Assembly (NCBI GenBank): GCA_902797965.1
Contig: CADBUY010000004.1
Location: 1 to 64,000, forward strand
Origin: an uncultured bacterium
GTDB taxonomy: Bacteria > Cyanobacteriota > Vampirovibrionia > Gastranaerophilales > Gastranaerophilaceae
Reading direction: 5' to 3'
Length of the DNA: 64,000 nt
Of this stretch, positions 1 to 9,589 are shown piece after piece. Positions within the stretch are counted from its first letter, which is position 1. Every line of letters starts with the position of its first letter. The notes under the pieces were generated by a model. That model ran no database searches. It was not told the origin of the DNA and worked only from the letters and a program-made list of their open reading frames with translations. A program made the translations under genes and the position numbers.

Positions 1-1
1 G

Positions 2-2920
2 TGGACTTTAAAGCAGGAAGCAAAAACCGAAGTGGACGGCAAAGAAGCAGACGGCTCTTTGGGGTATTATTCCAAAACATCTGCAAAAACAAGATGTGTC
101 ATTGAGTTAAAAGACGCTCAATGTAATTTAGACAGTAAACAACAATCAAGAGAAAGCAAGCAAACACCTGTGGAACAGGCTTTTCAGTATCTTTACAAGT
201 TTGCGGATTGTGATTGGGTAATTGTATCAAATTTCAGATATACAAGACTTTACCATAAATCCAAAGGACAGACGGCTTATGAAGAATTTGACATTTTGAA
301 CTTGCACGAAGAGCGTGAGTTTAAAAGATTTTATTATTGCTTATGCAGGGAAAACCTATTAAATGAACAAGCCAATTCCCCTATGGATTTGCTAATAAAA
401 CAATCAGGCGAAGCTGATATTGATATTACAAAAGAGTTTTATGCAGAATTCAAAACTGTTAGAAAGATTTTATTTGAGCATATTGTAGAAAATAACCCCG
501 ATTTTGACAAAAAATTATTATTGGAAAAAACTCAAAAATTATTGGATAGATTTATATTTATTTTCTTCTGTGAAGATACCGCAGGACTTTTACCGCATAA
601 TACGGTTGAAAATATTTATAAAATGGCTCAAAACTCGTTTTCATTATCTGAATGTAAGATATGGGAACAGTTTAGAGGTTTATTTGTTGCAATAGATAAA
701 GGAAACAACAATGTAAATCCGCCTATAAATGCATATAATGGCGGTTTGTTTGCTTATGATGAGATTTTAGACAAACTGATAATAAAAGATGAAATGTTTA
801 CTTATATCAAGGAATTAGCACGCTATGACTTTGAAAGCGACTTGAATGTAAATATTTTAGGACATATTTTTGAACAATCATTATCGGATTTGGAACAGAT
901 AAAAAATGAACTTGACGGAATACAAGAGGATAAAAAGAATTCCAAACGCAAAAAAGACGGAATTTTTTACACTCCCGAATACATAACTCATTATATTGTA
1001 GAAGAAACAATCGGCAAATATTTGGAAGAAAACCCCGACAAATTAGAAACTATCAAAATTTTAGACCCTGCATGCGGAAGTGGTGCATTTTTAAATCAGG
1101 CACACAGTTTTTTACTGAAACAAAGACAAATAAGAGTAGAAGAAAAAATCAATGCAGAAAAATCGCATAAAAGAGGCGGTACTGAATATGTGCAAACTGA
1201 TTTATTCAAACACACAAACCAAGCGGAACACGACCGCTCAATCCTCTTAAACAACCTTTTTGGAGTGGATTTAAATAAAGAGAGTGTGGAAATAACAAAA
1301 CTTGCCCTGTGGCTTAAAACCGCCAATTCAAAATGTAAACTCAATAACCTTGATGAAAATATCAAATGCGGAAACTCTTTAATAGATGATGAAACTATTG
1401 CAGGCGATAAGGCTTTCAAATGGGAAAACGAATTTCAAGAAGTTATGTCAAACGGTGGCTTTGATGTAATAATCGGCAATCCACCGTATGGGGCAAGTTT
1501 GAATGATGAATCAAAACAATATATGCAATTAAATTATAAAGATGTAATTGTCAGATATTTGAATACGTATAATTTCTTTATAAAAAAATCTATTGATTTA
1601 TTGAAAGAAGGTGGGTATCTATCTTTTATATTGCCTAATACAATGTTATATCAATTAGAAGATAAGAATACAAGAGAATATTTATTAAAAAATTGCGAAA
1701 TAAAAACAATTATAAATTTAGGTGATGGAATTTTTGATAGTGCTGATGTACCAACATGTATATTCATTGTTAAAAAGATAAAAAATAGTGATTATCAAAA
1801 TTATAATTATGCAGATTTAAGGATATATAAATTTTCAGATATAGAATTAGATTTTAATAATTATGTAACAAGTTACAATATTGATTGCACTAAGAATGAT
1901 AATTTTCATTGCTTTGGTATTAATGATAACTTTGAAAAAATTTATCAAAAAACAAATAGAAATAAAACTATAAATGATATTGCCGAAACTGTATCACAGG
2001 GAGTTATAACAGGCGGAAATCCTATATATATTTTTGATGATATTAGAAAAATCCAAGATACAAATATAGATAAGGAGTTATTAAAACCTATATTGAGAGG
2101 AGAAAATATTTTTAGATATTTATATGAATATAAAAATAGTAAAATTTTATATGTAAATAAATTTACTGATATTAATAATTATCCAAATTCATTAAAATAT
2201 TTAGAGCAATTCAAAGATAAACTATCACAAAAGAGAGAAACAAAAAAAGGAACTTTACCATATTGGAGTTTATGGTGGGCAAGAACTGAAGATTTATTCA
2301 ATGGAGAGAAGATTTTATTAAGACAAACAGGAGATAGATTAATTGCAACTTATGATATTGAAAATTATTTTGCTTTAGATAGTTTACTTATATTAAAGTT
2401 AATGCCTAATCAAAATTATAAATATATATTAACATTATTAAACTCAAAATTATTACAATATATTTATACAAATATTACGCAAGAAAGTGGTAGAACTTTT
2501 GCTCAAGTAAAAGCAACAAATATTAAACGTTTACCAATTCCGAATGCAACTGAAGAACAACAAAATTCTTTATCTCAAAAAGCTGAAACAATGATTGAGT
2601 TAAATAAATCATTGCAGGAGGGAATTAAAAAGGCATTAGAACTTATAGAACTTGAATACAAACCCAAAAAGGTTTCTCAAAATTTGATGTCTTTTTATAC
2701 TTTGGGCTTGAATCCGTTTATTGAAGAACTTGAAAAACAGGGGGTAAAATTATCGCTAACGCAAAAAGAGGATTTAATAAGTTGGTACAAAACCAAATCC
2801 GACCAATTAAACAAGATAAAATCTGAAATAGATACCCTTGACCGACAAATCGACCAAGAAGTCTATAAACTCTATAACCTAACCCCCGAAGAAATCCAAA
2901 TCATCGAGGGGGTGGGGTAA
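2..2920 (+). CDS. Type IIG (Eco57I-like) restriction-modification enzyme, 5' partial
   Basis: A single-chain DNA methyltransferase/endonuclease that modifies adenine and cuts unmodified foreign DNA. The frame is open to the left edge, so the start lies outside the window. A nuclease-like IELKDA motif (E-x-K of the PD-(D/E)xK fold) sits about 35 residues into the visible part. SAM-binding motif I, DPACGSGAF, is encoded at about 1064, and the catalytic N6-adenine motif NPPYG at about 1478. A TaqI-like target-recognition region and a coiled C-terminal tail follow. The recognition region (about 1540-2560) is visibly more AT-rich than both ends, as expected if specificity domains are exchanged. 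The next gene starts directly after the stop codon, suggesting translational coupling. The family call is firm; target specificity cannot be read. Confidence 0.9.
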   Translation, partial: WTLKQEAKTEVDGKEADGSLGYYSKTSAKTRCVIELKDAQCNLDSKQQSRESKQTPVEQAFQYLYKFADCDWVIVSNFRYTRLYHKSKGQTAYEEFDILNLHEEREFKRFYYCLCRENLLNEQANSPMDLLIKQSGEADIDITKEFYAEFKTVRKILFEHIVENNPDFDKKLLLEKTQKLLDRFIFIFFCEDTAGLLPHNTVENIYKMAQNSFSLSECKIWEQFRGLFVAIDKGNNNVNPPINAYNGGLFAYDEILDKLIIKDEMFTYIKELARYDFESDLNVNILGHIFEQSLSDLEQIKNELDGIQEDKKNSKRKKDGIFYTPEYITHYIVEETIGKYLEENPDKLETIKILDPACGSGAFLNQAHSFLLKQRQIRVEEKINAEKSHKRGGTEYVQTDLFKHTNQAEHDRSILLNNLFGVDLNKESVEITKLALWLKTANSKCKLNNLDENIKCGNSLIDDETIAGDKAFKWENEFQEVMSNGGFDVIIGNPPYGASLNDESKQYMQLNYKDVIVRYLNTYNFFIKKSIDLLKEGGYLSFILPNTMLYQLEDKNTREYLLKNCEIKTIINLGDGIFDSADVPTCIFIVKKIKNSDYQNYNYADLRIYKFSDIELDFNNYVTSYNIDCTKNDNFHCFGINDNFEKIYQKTNRNKTINDIAETVSQGVITGGNPIYIFDDIRKIQDTNIDKELLKPILRGENIFRYLYEYKNSKILYVNKFTDINNYPNSLKYLEQFKDKLSQKRETKKGTLPYWSLWWARTEDLFNGEKILLRQTGDRLIATYDIENYFALDSLLILKLMPNQNYKYILTLLNSKLLQYIYTNITQESGRTFAQVKATNIKRLPIPNATEEQQNSLSQKAETMIELNKSLQEGIKKALELIELEYKPKKVSQNLMSFYTLGLNPFIEELEKQGVKLSLTQKEDLISWYKTKSDQLNKIKSEIDTLDRQIDQEVYKLYNLTPEEIQIIEGVG

Positions 2921-3442
2921 ATGGATAATAATATCAAATTATTACAAATGTATGATTCCGCTAATAAATTCAAAGAATGTGCATTAAGAGTTTTAGGCAA
3001 TAGAAATGAAAACGGCTCAATAAATATAATAGAAAATTCAAGACTTTTAACTGTAACAATCCCTTATGTTGTTAATATATCTCTAACGTGTGAATTATAC
3101 TTAAAAATGCTCATATTTAATAATGAAAATATTGTTCCACATACACACAGAATTAAAATTTTATACGACAGATTAACTGCAAAACAAAAGAAAAATTTAA
3201 TTGAAATGCTTAATATTCCCCAAAATGAGTTAGAAAAGTTATTAAAGAAATATTCTAATTTATTTGTACAATATCGCTACTATTTTGATTATGAAGAATT
3301 GCCGAGTGTTGATTATCTTTTTATCCTAAATTTGGCAGAATTTCTAAATGCTATGTGTTCAGAAATTCAACAAAATATATTAAGTAATTCCCATGCCGGA
3401 AATCCACAAAACAATGAACAATCACACCAAAAGGATAATTAA
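2921..3442 (+). CDS. HEPN-like protein coupled to the restriction enzyme
   Basis: A 173-residue soluble, helical protein whose ATG directly follows the stop codon of the type IIG enzyme, so the two are probably co-translated. An N-terminal helix with CELYLKMLI followed by a His-containing stretch (HTHRIKILYDRL) resembles the first half of HEPN domains. I do not see a clean catalytic R-x4-6-H motif, so ribonuclease activity is not supported. The tail is Asn/Gln/His-rich and probably disordered. Its position suggests an accessory or regulatory role in the defence cluster. The HEPN assignment is inference from pattern only. Confidence 0.6.
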   Translation: MDNNIKLLQMYDSANKFKECALRVLGNRNENGSINIIENSRLLTVTIPYVVNISLTCELYLKMLIFNNENIVPHTHRIKILYDRLTAKQKKNLIEMLNIPQNELEKLLKKYSNLFVQYRYYFDYEELPSVDYLFILNLAEFLNAMCSEIQQNILSNSHAGNPQNNEQSHQKDN

Positions 3443-3507
3443 TAAAAATCAATAAATCTATTAGTAACTATTGACTTCTATTAAAAAATCGTAAATAATG
3501 TAGATGG

Positions 3508-3561
3508 ACAACCTAGAGATTTCTTCCTACGGATTTTCCGTATAGTGCTCTAGGTTTTTTT
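3508..3561. terminator. Nested hairpin, bidirectional terminator
   Basis: A 9-bp outer stem (AACCTAGAG at 3510-3518 with CTCTAGGTT at 3548-3556) encloses an inner 5-bp hairpin (TACGG/CCGTA at 3528-3542). A run of T follows at 3555-3561. It lies between convergent genes, and the stop codon of the leftward Abi-like gene falls inside the right arm. It probably terminates transcription from both sides. Confidence 0.75.
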
Positions 3562-4245
3562 GTTTGTAGTTTTTGTTAGTTGATTATACACATATAAAAA
3601 TGTTGTAGTATCTTTTAGTATTGATGTATCACAACAAGGCAAATAACTTAATATTTCTAATATCATATTATACATATTCAATAGTGCCGAAGGTCTTTTA
3701 AAAATTGGCTCATAATGAAATATTCTATTTCTTAATTTTCGTATAGAACGTAATTTTACAGATAATACGTGAATTTGTTGCTGCTGTGATTTTGGATAAT
3801 TTACAAAAACACCTTTAAAACAACCTTTTTTAGTCCAAATTTTTGCATTGTATCTTTTTGAACATAAATTAGTCCAAAAACCAAAATTTAATTTTGCAAT
3901 AACTTGACCTATGGTAAACATTTTATTGGGATATTCTTTTTGCAAGTCGTTATATGCTTTCATCAATATATCATAATCATGATTTAACAAAAGATTTTGC
4001 TTATTAATCTCATCTTCTAACCATGTTGGAGATATACAACTACATAACATTGTATTTATTGTATTCCTTAATGTTACTTCTAATACCGATAATTCAGGGT
4101 AAAGTGCTTGCGAAATCTTTATATTATTTTTGTATCGACTAATAACATCATCAAGACTATCATTATCACCAACAATAAATGCAGTAAGCCTTTCAACACT
4201 TATCATAGTTTTATATTTATTTAATTCTTTTTGAGTTATTGGCAT
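3550..4245 (-). CDS. Abi_2-family abortive infection-like protein
   Basis: Predicted 231-residue protein of the AbiD/AbiF (Abi_2) type, a HEPN-fold group linked to phage abortive infection. The N-terminus has the usual pattern SVERLTAF...ALYPELSVLEVTLRN, and the C-terminal half carries the R-N-x3-H motif RNRIFH at residues 172-177, the likely RNase site. An open frame extends to 4374, but the family-like sequence begins at the ATG at 4245. The extra 43 residues are atypical and overlap a TATAAT-like -10. The gene is convergent with the restriction enzyme pair, forming a small defence cluster. Function is inferred from family; the phage it acts on is unknown. Confidence 0.8.
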   Translation of the reverse strand: MPITQKELNKYKTMISVERLTAFIVGDNDSLDDVISRYKNNIKISQALYPELSVLEVTLRNTINTMLCSCISPTWLEDEINKQNLLLNHDYDILMKAYNDLQKEYPNKMFTIGQVIAKLNFGFWTNLCSKRYNAKIWTKKGCFKGVFVNYPKSQQQQIHVLSVKLRSIRKLRNRIFHYEPIFKRPSALLNMYNMILEILSYLPCCDTSILKDTTTFLYVYNQLTKTTNKKT

Positions 4246-4378
4246 GATTTGATGATACCATAAAATTATAATTTCATATTTTTTACGTAATGTTGCATAG
4301 TATTTTAAATTTAATTTTATATTAAATCTATTCGTAATTATTCCCTCTTGCACACCTATATAATTAAAACCCACACCA

Positions 4379-4434
4379 ACCCTCCCTAATTAGGGGGGGC
4401 GAAGCGGTAGTGAAGAATACAACGGCGGGAGGGT
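4379..4434. repeat. CCCTC-type palindromic repeat
   Basis: ACCCTCCC at 4379-4386 pairs with GGGAGGGT at 4427-4434, with a nested CCCT-AATT-AGGG hairpin at the left end. It is the first of about six dispersed elements with a CCCTC/GAGGG stem. The rest of the interval from 4435 to 4584 is AT-rich and holds no gene that I can see. Confidence 0.6.
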
Positions 4435-4584
4435 GTTGTTTTTTATAAGGAATGTTATAGGAGAACATTCCCAATTTATTTAATAAAAATAGCACACATA
4501 TACGGTTTCTTTTTCCTTATATACACACGTTAAAATATATCCAATCAATTATTAAAATTCATTTAGATAAACACTACAACCCTA

Positions 4585-4613
4585 TTTACGGTTGTTTGAT
4601 AATATGTTATAAT
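4585..4613 (+). promoter_or_regulatory. Sigma70-type promoter of the GGDEF/HD-GYP gene
   Basis: TTTACG at 4585-4590 and TATAAT at 4608-4613 are separated by 17 bp. The start point would be near 4620, which excludes an upstream in-frame TTG at 4596 as the start codon and supports TTG at 4644. Confidence 0.65.
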
Positions 4614-4643
4614 ATTTTCGTGTTGCAAAAAGAGGTGAAAATA

Positions 4644-6536
4644 TTGGGCTTCTTTGAAAGTTTGAAAAAGTATAAATCCCAACTTGACGCTGTAGACTCT
4701 TCTGTTTATTACGGAAGTAAGACTCTGTTGGAAGTTTATGAGCGAAACGCAAAACTGGAAGCAGAAATTGAACAGAGAACTAAGGAGTTAGACAGGGCAA
4801 ACAAGCAAATGCTCACCTTGCAGCATATCTGGAACATGATGAATTCATCAGAGCCTCTTTCAAGTGTCCTAAATGCGATTGTTAACAGTTTACAAGGGGA
4901 ATTGGGATATGTCTACAGTTTCATTATACAACCGCAAATCAAGGATGAAGAAAGTTATATACAGGTAACAGCTTCCTCAAGGCAGGATTTTTCAGAAAAA
5001 TTTGAAAAATATTTTCATTGTAAATTAGCAGATTATAAAATGGTATATCCCGGAATTGAAGGACTTAAAGATGCTGTTTTAAATAACACTATTTACCAGT
5101 CGCAAAATGTAGTAGAACTGATAAACGGTTTTATTCCTAATTTAGATAAAGAACGTTTGGAAAAGTTCTTTGAAGATGCAAATATGAAGTCTTACATCTT
5201 AGTTCCTCTAATGTCTAAAGATGTCCATTTCGGCTCACTTATCGTTTTTTCTTCCCGCGACAAAATAAGCGGAAACGAATTAAACTTTTTAGGATTATTT
5301 GCAAAACAGATTGAACTTGCTATCACAATTGCTGATCTATTCCAAGCTGTAAAGGCACAAGCCGTAACAGATAGTATGACAGGATTATTCAACAGAAGAT
5401 ACTTTGAAGAATTTATCAAAAAGGAAGCTATTCGTGCTGAACGTCAGAATCAGCATTTTACGGTTATTGGTCTTGATCTTGACCATTTAAAACAAATAAA
5501 TGACGTATATGGTCATAACTATGGTGATATTGCAATTAAAACTATTGCAGAAGTTCTTAAAAGTAACGCACGTTCTATTGATATTGCTGCAAGAATGGGC
5601 GGAGAAGAATTTAACTTAATCCTCCCAGGGGTTGATTCAGCAGGAGGTCTTGTCGCTGCAGAACGTATTAGGAAAGCTATTGAAGGTGCTGAGCTTGAAA
5701 AAATAGGACACATTACAGCAAGCGTTGGTGTAGCTACATATTTAGAACATACTGATGATTTAGACGAGCTGCTTGAACTTACAGATCAGGCTATGTATGA
5801 GTCAAAACGTAACGGCAGAAACAGAGTTACTCTTGCTAAACCAGCTAAAGAAACATCTTGGCAAGATATTGCAATAAAAACTTATATTGATATTCTAACA
5901 AAACACAGAATTCCTGTTGATGAAACAACTGCAAAACTTTTAACAGAAAAGTTAAAAGAAATGAATTTTCACAACGAAAAACTTTATCAGGTTGCAGATA
6001 CTTTAATATCGACATACAATCCTGATCATAATGACGGAAGTGTAAAGCAAAAGGTTCAGCTTGCTACTTTGCTTGCAAAACGATTTGATTTACCAAAAAG
6101 CAATATTGATAAGCTAAAAATTGCCGTTCTTTTGTATGATATAGGAAATACAATGCTTCCTAAAGAACTGTTAAATAAGACAACTCCTCTTAGTGATGAA
6201 GATAAAGAGTCTATAAAACAACACCCTGTTATTGCAGCAAGAGAAATTCTTAAACCGATAACAAATATCACGGACATTATCCCTATTATTGAAAAACATC
6301 ACGAAAACTGGAACGGTTCAGGTTATCCAAACAAGATTTCAGGTGAAAATATACCTATAGAATCTCAGATTATCTTGATTATCGACTCATATTTTGCACT
6401 TCTCGAAAAACGTCCTTATCGTGATGCAAAAACAAAAGAGGCTGCTATCAAGATTATAATGAGCGAAATTAACAGCAAATGGAGCGACAAACTTGCTCAT
6501 GAATTTATATCAATTGTTAAAAACGATATAGACTAA
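4644..6536 (+). CDS. GAF-like - GGDEF - degenerate HD-GYP protein
   Basis: A 630-residue cyclic-di-GMP signalling protein. The TTG at 4644 is chosen because GAGGTG lies six bases upstream and the promoter -10 covers an earlier in-frame start. Order: a coiled segment, a GAF-like sensor (about residues 50-215), a GGDEF domain with GGEEF at 319-323, and a C-terminal HD-GYP region. The GGDEF keeps an allosteric-site pattern RSID five residues before GGEEF, so it looks like an active, feedback-regulated diguanylate cyclase. In the HD-GYP part, HHE (552-554) and GYP (560-562) remain, but the HD dyad is YD (Y498, D499). Phosphodiesterase activity is therefore doubtful and the domain may only bind the nucleotide. 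It stands alone with its own promoter. Confidence 0.88.
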   Translation: MGFFESLKKYKSQLDAVDSSVYYGSKTLLEVYERNAKLEAEIEQRTKELDRANKQMLTLQHIWNMMNSSEPLSSVLNAIVNSLQGELGYVYSFIIQPQIKDEESYIQVTASSRQDFSEKFEKYFHCKLADYKMVYPGIEGLKDAVLNNTIYQSQNVVELINGFIPNLDKERLEKFFEDANMKSYILVPLMSKDVHFGSLIVFSSRDKISGNELNFLGLFAKQIELAITIADLFQAVKAQAVTDSMTGLFNRRYFEEFIKKEAIRAERQNQHFTVIGLDLDHLKQINDVYGHNYGDIAIKTIAEVLKSNARSIDIAARMGGEEFNLILPGVDSAGGLVAAERIRKAIEGAELEKIGHITASVGVATYLEHTDDLDELLELTDQAMYESKRNGRNRVTLAKPAKETSWQDIAIKTYIDILTKHRIPVDETTAKLLTEKLKEMNFHNEKLYQVADTLISTYNPDHNDGSVKQKVQLATLLAKRFDLPKSNIDKLKIAVLLYDIGNTMLPKELLNKTTPLSDEDKESIKQHPVIAAREILKPITNITDIIPIIEKHHENWNGSGYPNKISGENIPIESQIILIIDSYFALLEKRPYRDAKTKEAAIKIIMSEINSKWSDKLAHEFISIVKNDID

Positions 6537-6542
6537 TTTTTT

Positions 6543-6986
6543 CTATTTGCTTAAATAATCTAAAACTTCTTCAACATGTCCTTTGACTTTAACTTTTCGC
6601 CATTCTTTTTCAATGTTTCCTTTTGCATCAAGTACAAATGTTGAGCGTTCAATTCCCATATATTTTCTTCCGTACATAGATTTTTCTTTCCAAACCTCAA
6701 ATTTTTCGGCTAGTTTATGTTCAGGGTCAGACAAAAGCAAAAAATTCAAATCGTGATTTTGTTTAAATTTCGTGTGACTCTTAATTGAATCAGGACTTAC
6801 TCCGATTAATGTTGCAGCCTTTGTTATTCTGTTCAAATTATCCCTAAAATCGCAAGCCTCCTGTGTACATCCTGAAGTATTATCTTTTGGGTAAAAATAA
6901 AGTACTACTTTTTGACCTTTAAAATCATCTAAAGATTTTTCCACTTCTTCACCATTAGCACCTAATCCTAAAAATTTTTCATTCAT
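6543..6986 (-). CDS. bcp: Thiol peroxidase, Bcp/PrxQ family
   Basis: A 147-residue atypical two-cysteine peroxiredoxin that reduces hydrogen peroxide and organic peroxides in the cytoplasm using thioredoxin. The peroxidatic cysteine C40 and resolving C45 lie in SGCTQEACDFRD, the standard Bcp spacing. Length and ends match the family. A clear AAGGAG lies upstream of the ATG. It is the last gene of a leftward group after ctpA and bioF, 14 bases downstream of bioF, and ends six bases from the convergent signalling gene. Confidence 0.95.
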   Translation of the reverse strand: MNEKFLGLGANGEEVEKSLDDFKGQKVVLYFYPKDNTSGCTQEACDFRDNLNRITKAATLIGVSPDSIKSHTKFKQNHDLNFLLLSDPEHKLAEKFEVWKEKSMYGRKYMGIERSTFVLDAKGNIEKEWRKVKVKGHVEEVLDYLSK

Positions 6987-7000
6987 ATAAACACTCCTTT

Positions 7001-8149
7001 TTAATCAAAATTTAAAACTGTATCCAAAACTTTTTCAAAATCCTCAAGCATACAGTCAGCAGTCAGAGATATTCTGAGCCTTGAAGTTCCAACTGGAACA
7101 GTTGGCGGTCTGATTGCAGGAATATAATATCCCATTGAACGTAATTTTTCAGAAACTTTAACTGTCTTATCATTATCACCGATAATGATTGGTATTATAT
7201 GCGAAGAAGATGGAGTCACAAAACCTCTTTCCTGCATAGATTTATGAACTGAATTAACAAGCAAAACAAGTTTTTCTTTTTGTTTTTCTACAAATTCTCT
7301 CTTTTCAGTAAGTAACCAGTTTGACCATGCAATATTTATCGGCGGAATTGAAGTTGAAAAAATAAAAGAGCGTGCTTTATTTACAAGGTAAGATATTATC
7401 TTTTCGTTTGATACGCAGAATGCACCAAATGAGCCCACTGCTTTACCAAATGTTGCAGTAATAATATCAACATCTTTTCCGTAACATAAGCCTGACAAAT
7501 TCCTGCCATACGAACAAAAAGCGTGCGCTTCATCTATCATTAGCAGACAATTATACTTATTTTTTAGTTCAACCAATTTATTAATATCGGCGACATCACC
7601 ATCCATACTGAACACAGACTCTGAAATGATAATTGCTCGTTTATAATTTTTTCGTTTAGATTTTAGCAGATTTTCCAGATTCTCATAATCAAGGTGTTTG
7701 TACCTAAAAAAATCACCGCCCAATTTACCTTTCGAAAGCTGCATTCCGTCAATTATACTTGCGTGATTAAGTTTATCAGAAAATACCACATCACCTTTAT
7801 CAATAAGCGCAGATACAACACCCAAATTTGCCTGATAACCCGTATTAAAAACCAAAGCTGCTTCTTTTCCAAACAGAGTTGCTACAGTTTTTTCAAGTTC
7901 ATTAAATTCAGGAGAAGAACCTGTCAAAAGTCTTGCTGAAGCAGAAGATAATGAGTAGTCAAATTTATTCAAAAACTCATGTCTTAGTTCCGTTTTTGTA
8001 CTCAATCCAAGATAATCGTTTGATGCAAAGTTTACAAATTCTTTGCCGTCTACTGTAATTTTTCCGTCAGACTTGGAATTTATATTTGGTAATGTTCTTA
8101 ACTGCCGGTGTTCTTCCAGCTTCTTTAATTCTTCTATTATTCTTTGCAT
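7001..8149 (-). CDS. bioF: 8-amino-7-oxononanoate synthase-like PLP enzyme
   Basis: A 382-residue alpha-oxoamine synthase. BioF condenses pimeloyl-ACP/CoA with alanine in biotin synthesis. The PLP lysine is K236 in TATFGKAVGS, and the DEAH motif is at 206-209. Length and the N-terminal FASNDYLGLS segment are typical. No other biotin genes are nearby, so the closely related 2-amino-3-ketobutyrate CoA ligase (Kbl) remains possible, though overall pattern favours BioF. It starts five bases after ctpA, with only a weak AGG before the ATG, so translation may depend on coupling. Confidence 0.85.
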   Translation of the reverse strand: MQRIIEELKKLEEHRQLRTLPNINSKSDGKITVDGKEFVNFASNDYLGLSTKTELRHEFLNKFDYSLSSASARLLTGSSPEFNELEKTVATLFGKEAALVFNTGYQANLGVVSALIDKGDVVFSDKLNHASIIDGMQLSKGKLGGDFFRYKHLDYENLENLLKSKRKNYKRAIIISESVFSMDGDVADINKLVELKNKYNCLLMIDEAHAFCSYGRNLSGLCYGKDVDIITATFGKAVGSFGAFCVSNEKIISYLVNKARSFIFSTSIPPINIAWSNWLLTEKREFVEKQKEKLVLLVNSVHKSMQERGFVTPSSSHIIPIIIGDNDKTVKVSEKLRSMGYYIPAIRPPTVPVGTSRLRISLTADCMLEDFEKVLDTVLNFD

Positions 8150-8154
8150 ACCTA

Positions 8155-9381
8155 TTACTTATTATTTAAAATTTCTTTTGCTTTTTCTAACTGTGCATCC
8201 GGTTTATTTTCAATCAAAAAGTCCATATCCGTTCCGACTTCAATGTCAGGTTTTATGCCAAGTTTATTGATATCAGTTCCGTTTGGAGTCAAGTATCTTG
8301 CAATCGTGACATTTACTCCTGTGCTGTTTGGAAGCGGAACAACTTTTTGAACAAGCCCTTTTCCAAAAGTTTTATTTCCGACTAATGTTGCTTTATGAGA
8401 ATCTTTTAATGCTCCTGAAAGGATTTCGCTCGCACTTGCACTAGTGCCGTTTACAAGTACAACAAGAGGCTTATCAAGAGGATTAATATCCTGTTTTGCT
8501 CTTATTGTTTTCTTGTAACCATTTCTGTAAATTATATCTACTATTGTACCGCTGGTCATAAATCTGTCAGCGATAAATACTGCATTATCAAGAAGTCCGC
8601 CGGTATTTCCTCTTAAATCAATAATCAAAGAATCTGTATCTTTGGTATTATTCAGCGCTTCAATAAACTCATTTGGTGTTGTTCCGCTCATAAAACTTAC
8701 AATTTTAATATACCCGATATGATTATCTAATACAGAACTTTTAACGGATTTAATTTTAATTTCTTTTCGCTTAATTATTCTTGTAAACTTTTTGCCATCT
8801 CTGAGAATTGTAAGCTCAACAATACTGTTTTCAGGACCTCTAACAAGTGAAGCAACATCAGAAACATTCATTCCTGCAATATCTTTACCATCTACTGCAG
8901 TAATAATATCACCCTGTTTTAATTGTGCGAAATCAGCAGGAGTTCCCGGCATTACATTGAAAATTTCTGTCTTTCCCGAATTGGAATATATATTAACTCC
9001 GATTCCGTATATCTTTGAACTTATTGAAGTGGTTAGTTCTTCAAAATCTTTTTGCGACATGAATCTTGTATAAGGTTCATCCAAACTTGCAATCATAGTA
9101 TCTATTGCTACTTTTGCATCCTCTTGGGTTTTAATTTTTCCATGATATCTCGTTCTCCACCTATTCCAGTTTTGATGATTTAAAGTAGGTTCATAATACT
9201 CATTGCTTACAACTCTCCATGTTCTGTCAAAAAGTCTTTGCGGAGAAACTTCATCTCCGTTTATCACATCTTGCTTTAAAAAATATGAATTTGTTTTGGT
9301 AAAAGTTGATAAAAAAACTTTATTAAAAATTACCAAAATTAATACGGACAATATGAATATTAATATTTGCTTTTTCTTCAT
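8155..9381 (-). CDS. ctpA: S41 carboxy-terminal processing peptidase
   Basis: A 408-residue serine protease that trims or degrades envelope proteins from their C-termini. One N-terminal membrane segment (residues 5-27) suggests a periplasmic anchored enzyme. A PDZ domain covers about 115-205 (GIGVNIY...PADFAQLKQGDIITAVDG). The catalytic Ser lies in GTSASASE (S316), and the Lys is K341 in TFGKG; the 25-residue spacing matches the Prc/CtpA Ser-Lys dyad. First gene of the leftward ctpA-bioF-bcp group; the link to biotin and peroxide genes looks like position only. Confidence 0.93.
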   Translation of the reverse strand: MKKKQILIFILSVLILVIFNKVFLSTFTKTNSYFLKQDVINGDEVSPQRLFDRTWRVVSNEYYEPTLNHQNWNRWRTRYHGKIKTQEDAKVAIDTMIASLDEPYTRFMSQKDFEELTTSISSKIYGIGVNIYSNSGKTEIFNVMPGTPADFAQLKQGDIITAVDGKDIAGMNVSDVASLVRGPENSIVELTILRDGKKFTRIIKRKEIKIKSVKSSVLDNHIGYIKIVSFMSGTTPNEFIEALNNTKDTDSLIIDLRGNTGGLLDNAVFIADRFMTSGTIVDIIYRNGYKKTIRAKQDINPLDKPLVVLVNGTSASASEILSGALKDSHKATLVGNKTFGKGLVQKVVPLPNSTGVNVTIARYLTPNGTDINKLGIKPDIEVGTDMDFLIENKPDAQLEKAKEILNNK

Positions 9382-9589
9382 AACTCAATTTAACATCAAC
9401 GGTAAATTCAAAGCAATATACTTCGGAAGTTTTTCTTGGTAATTTTACAGAGTTTTTGCATAATAAGTATTTTATCTTTTCTTATGTTAAGAATTTTTAC
9501 AAAAGAGAGTTTTTAATCAAAAAATAGGCAATTTTTCTGTAAAAAAAGTCTTTATTATAATAGTTAGGTTTATAAAGGTTAATATTATC

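Noticed and set aside
4246..4374. Longer start of the Abi_2-like protein
   Set aside because: The extra 43 residues are atypical and would overlap a likely -10; the family-like sequence begins at 4245.
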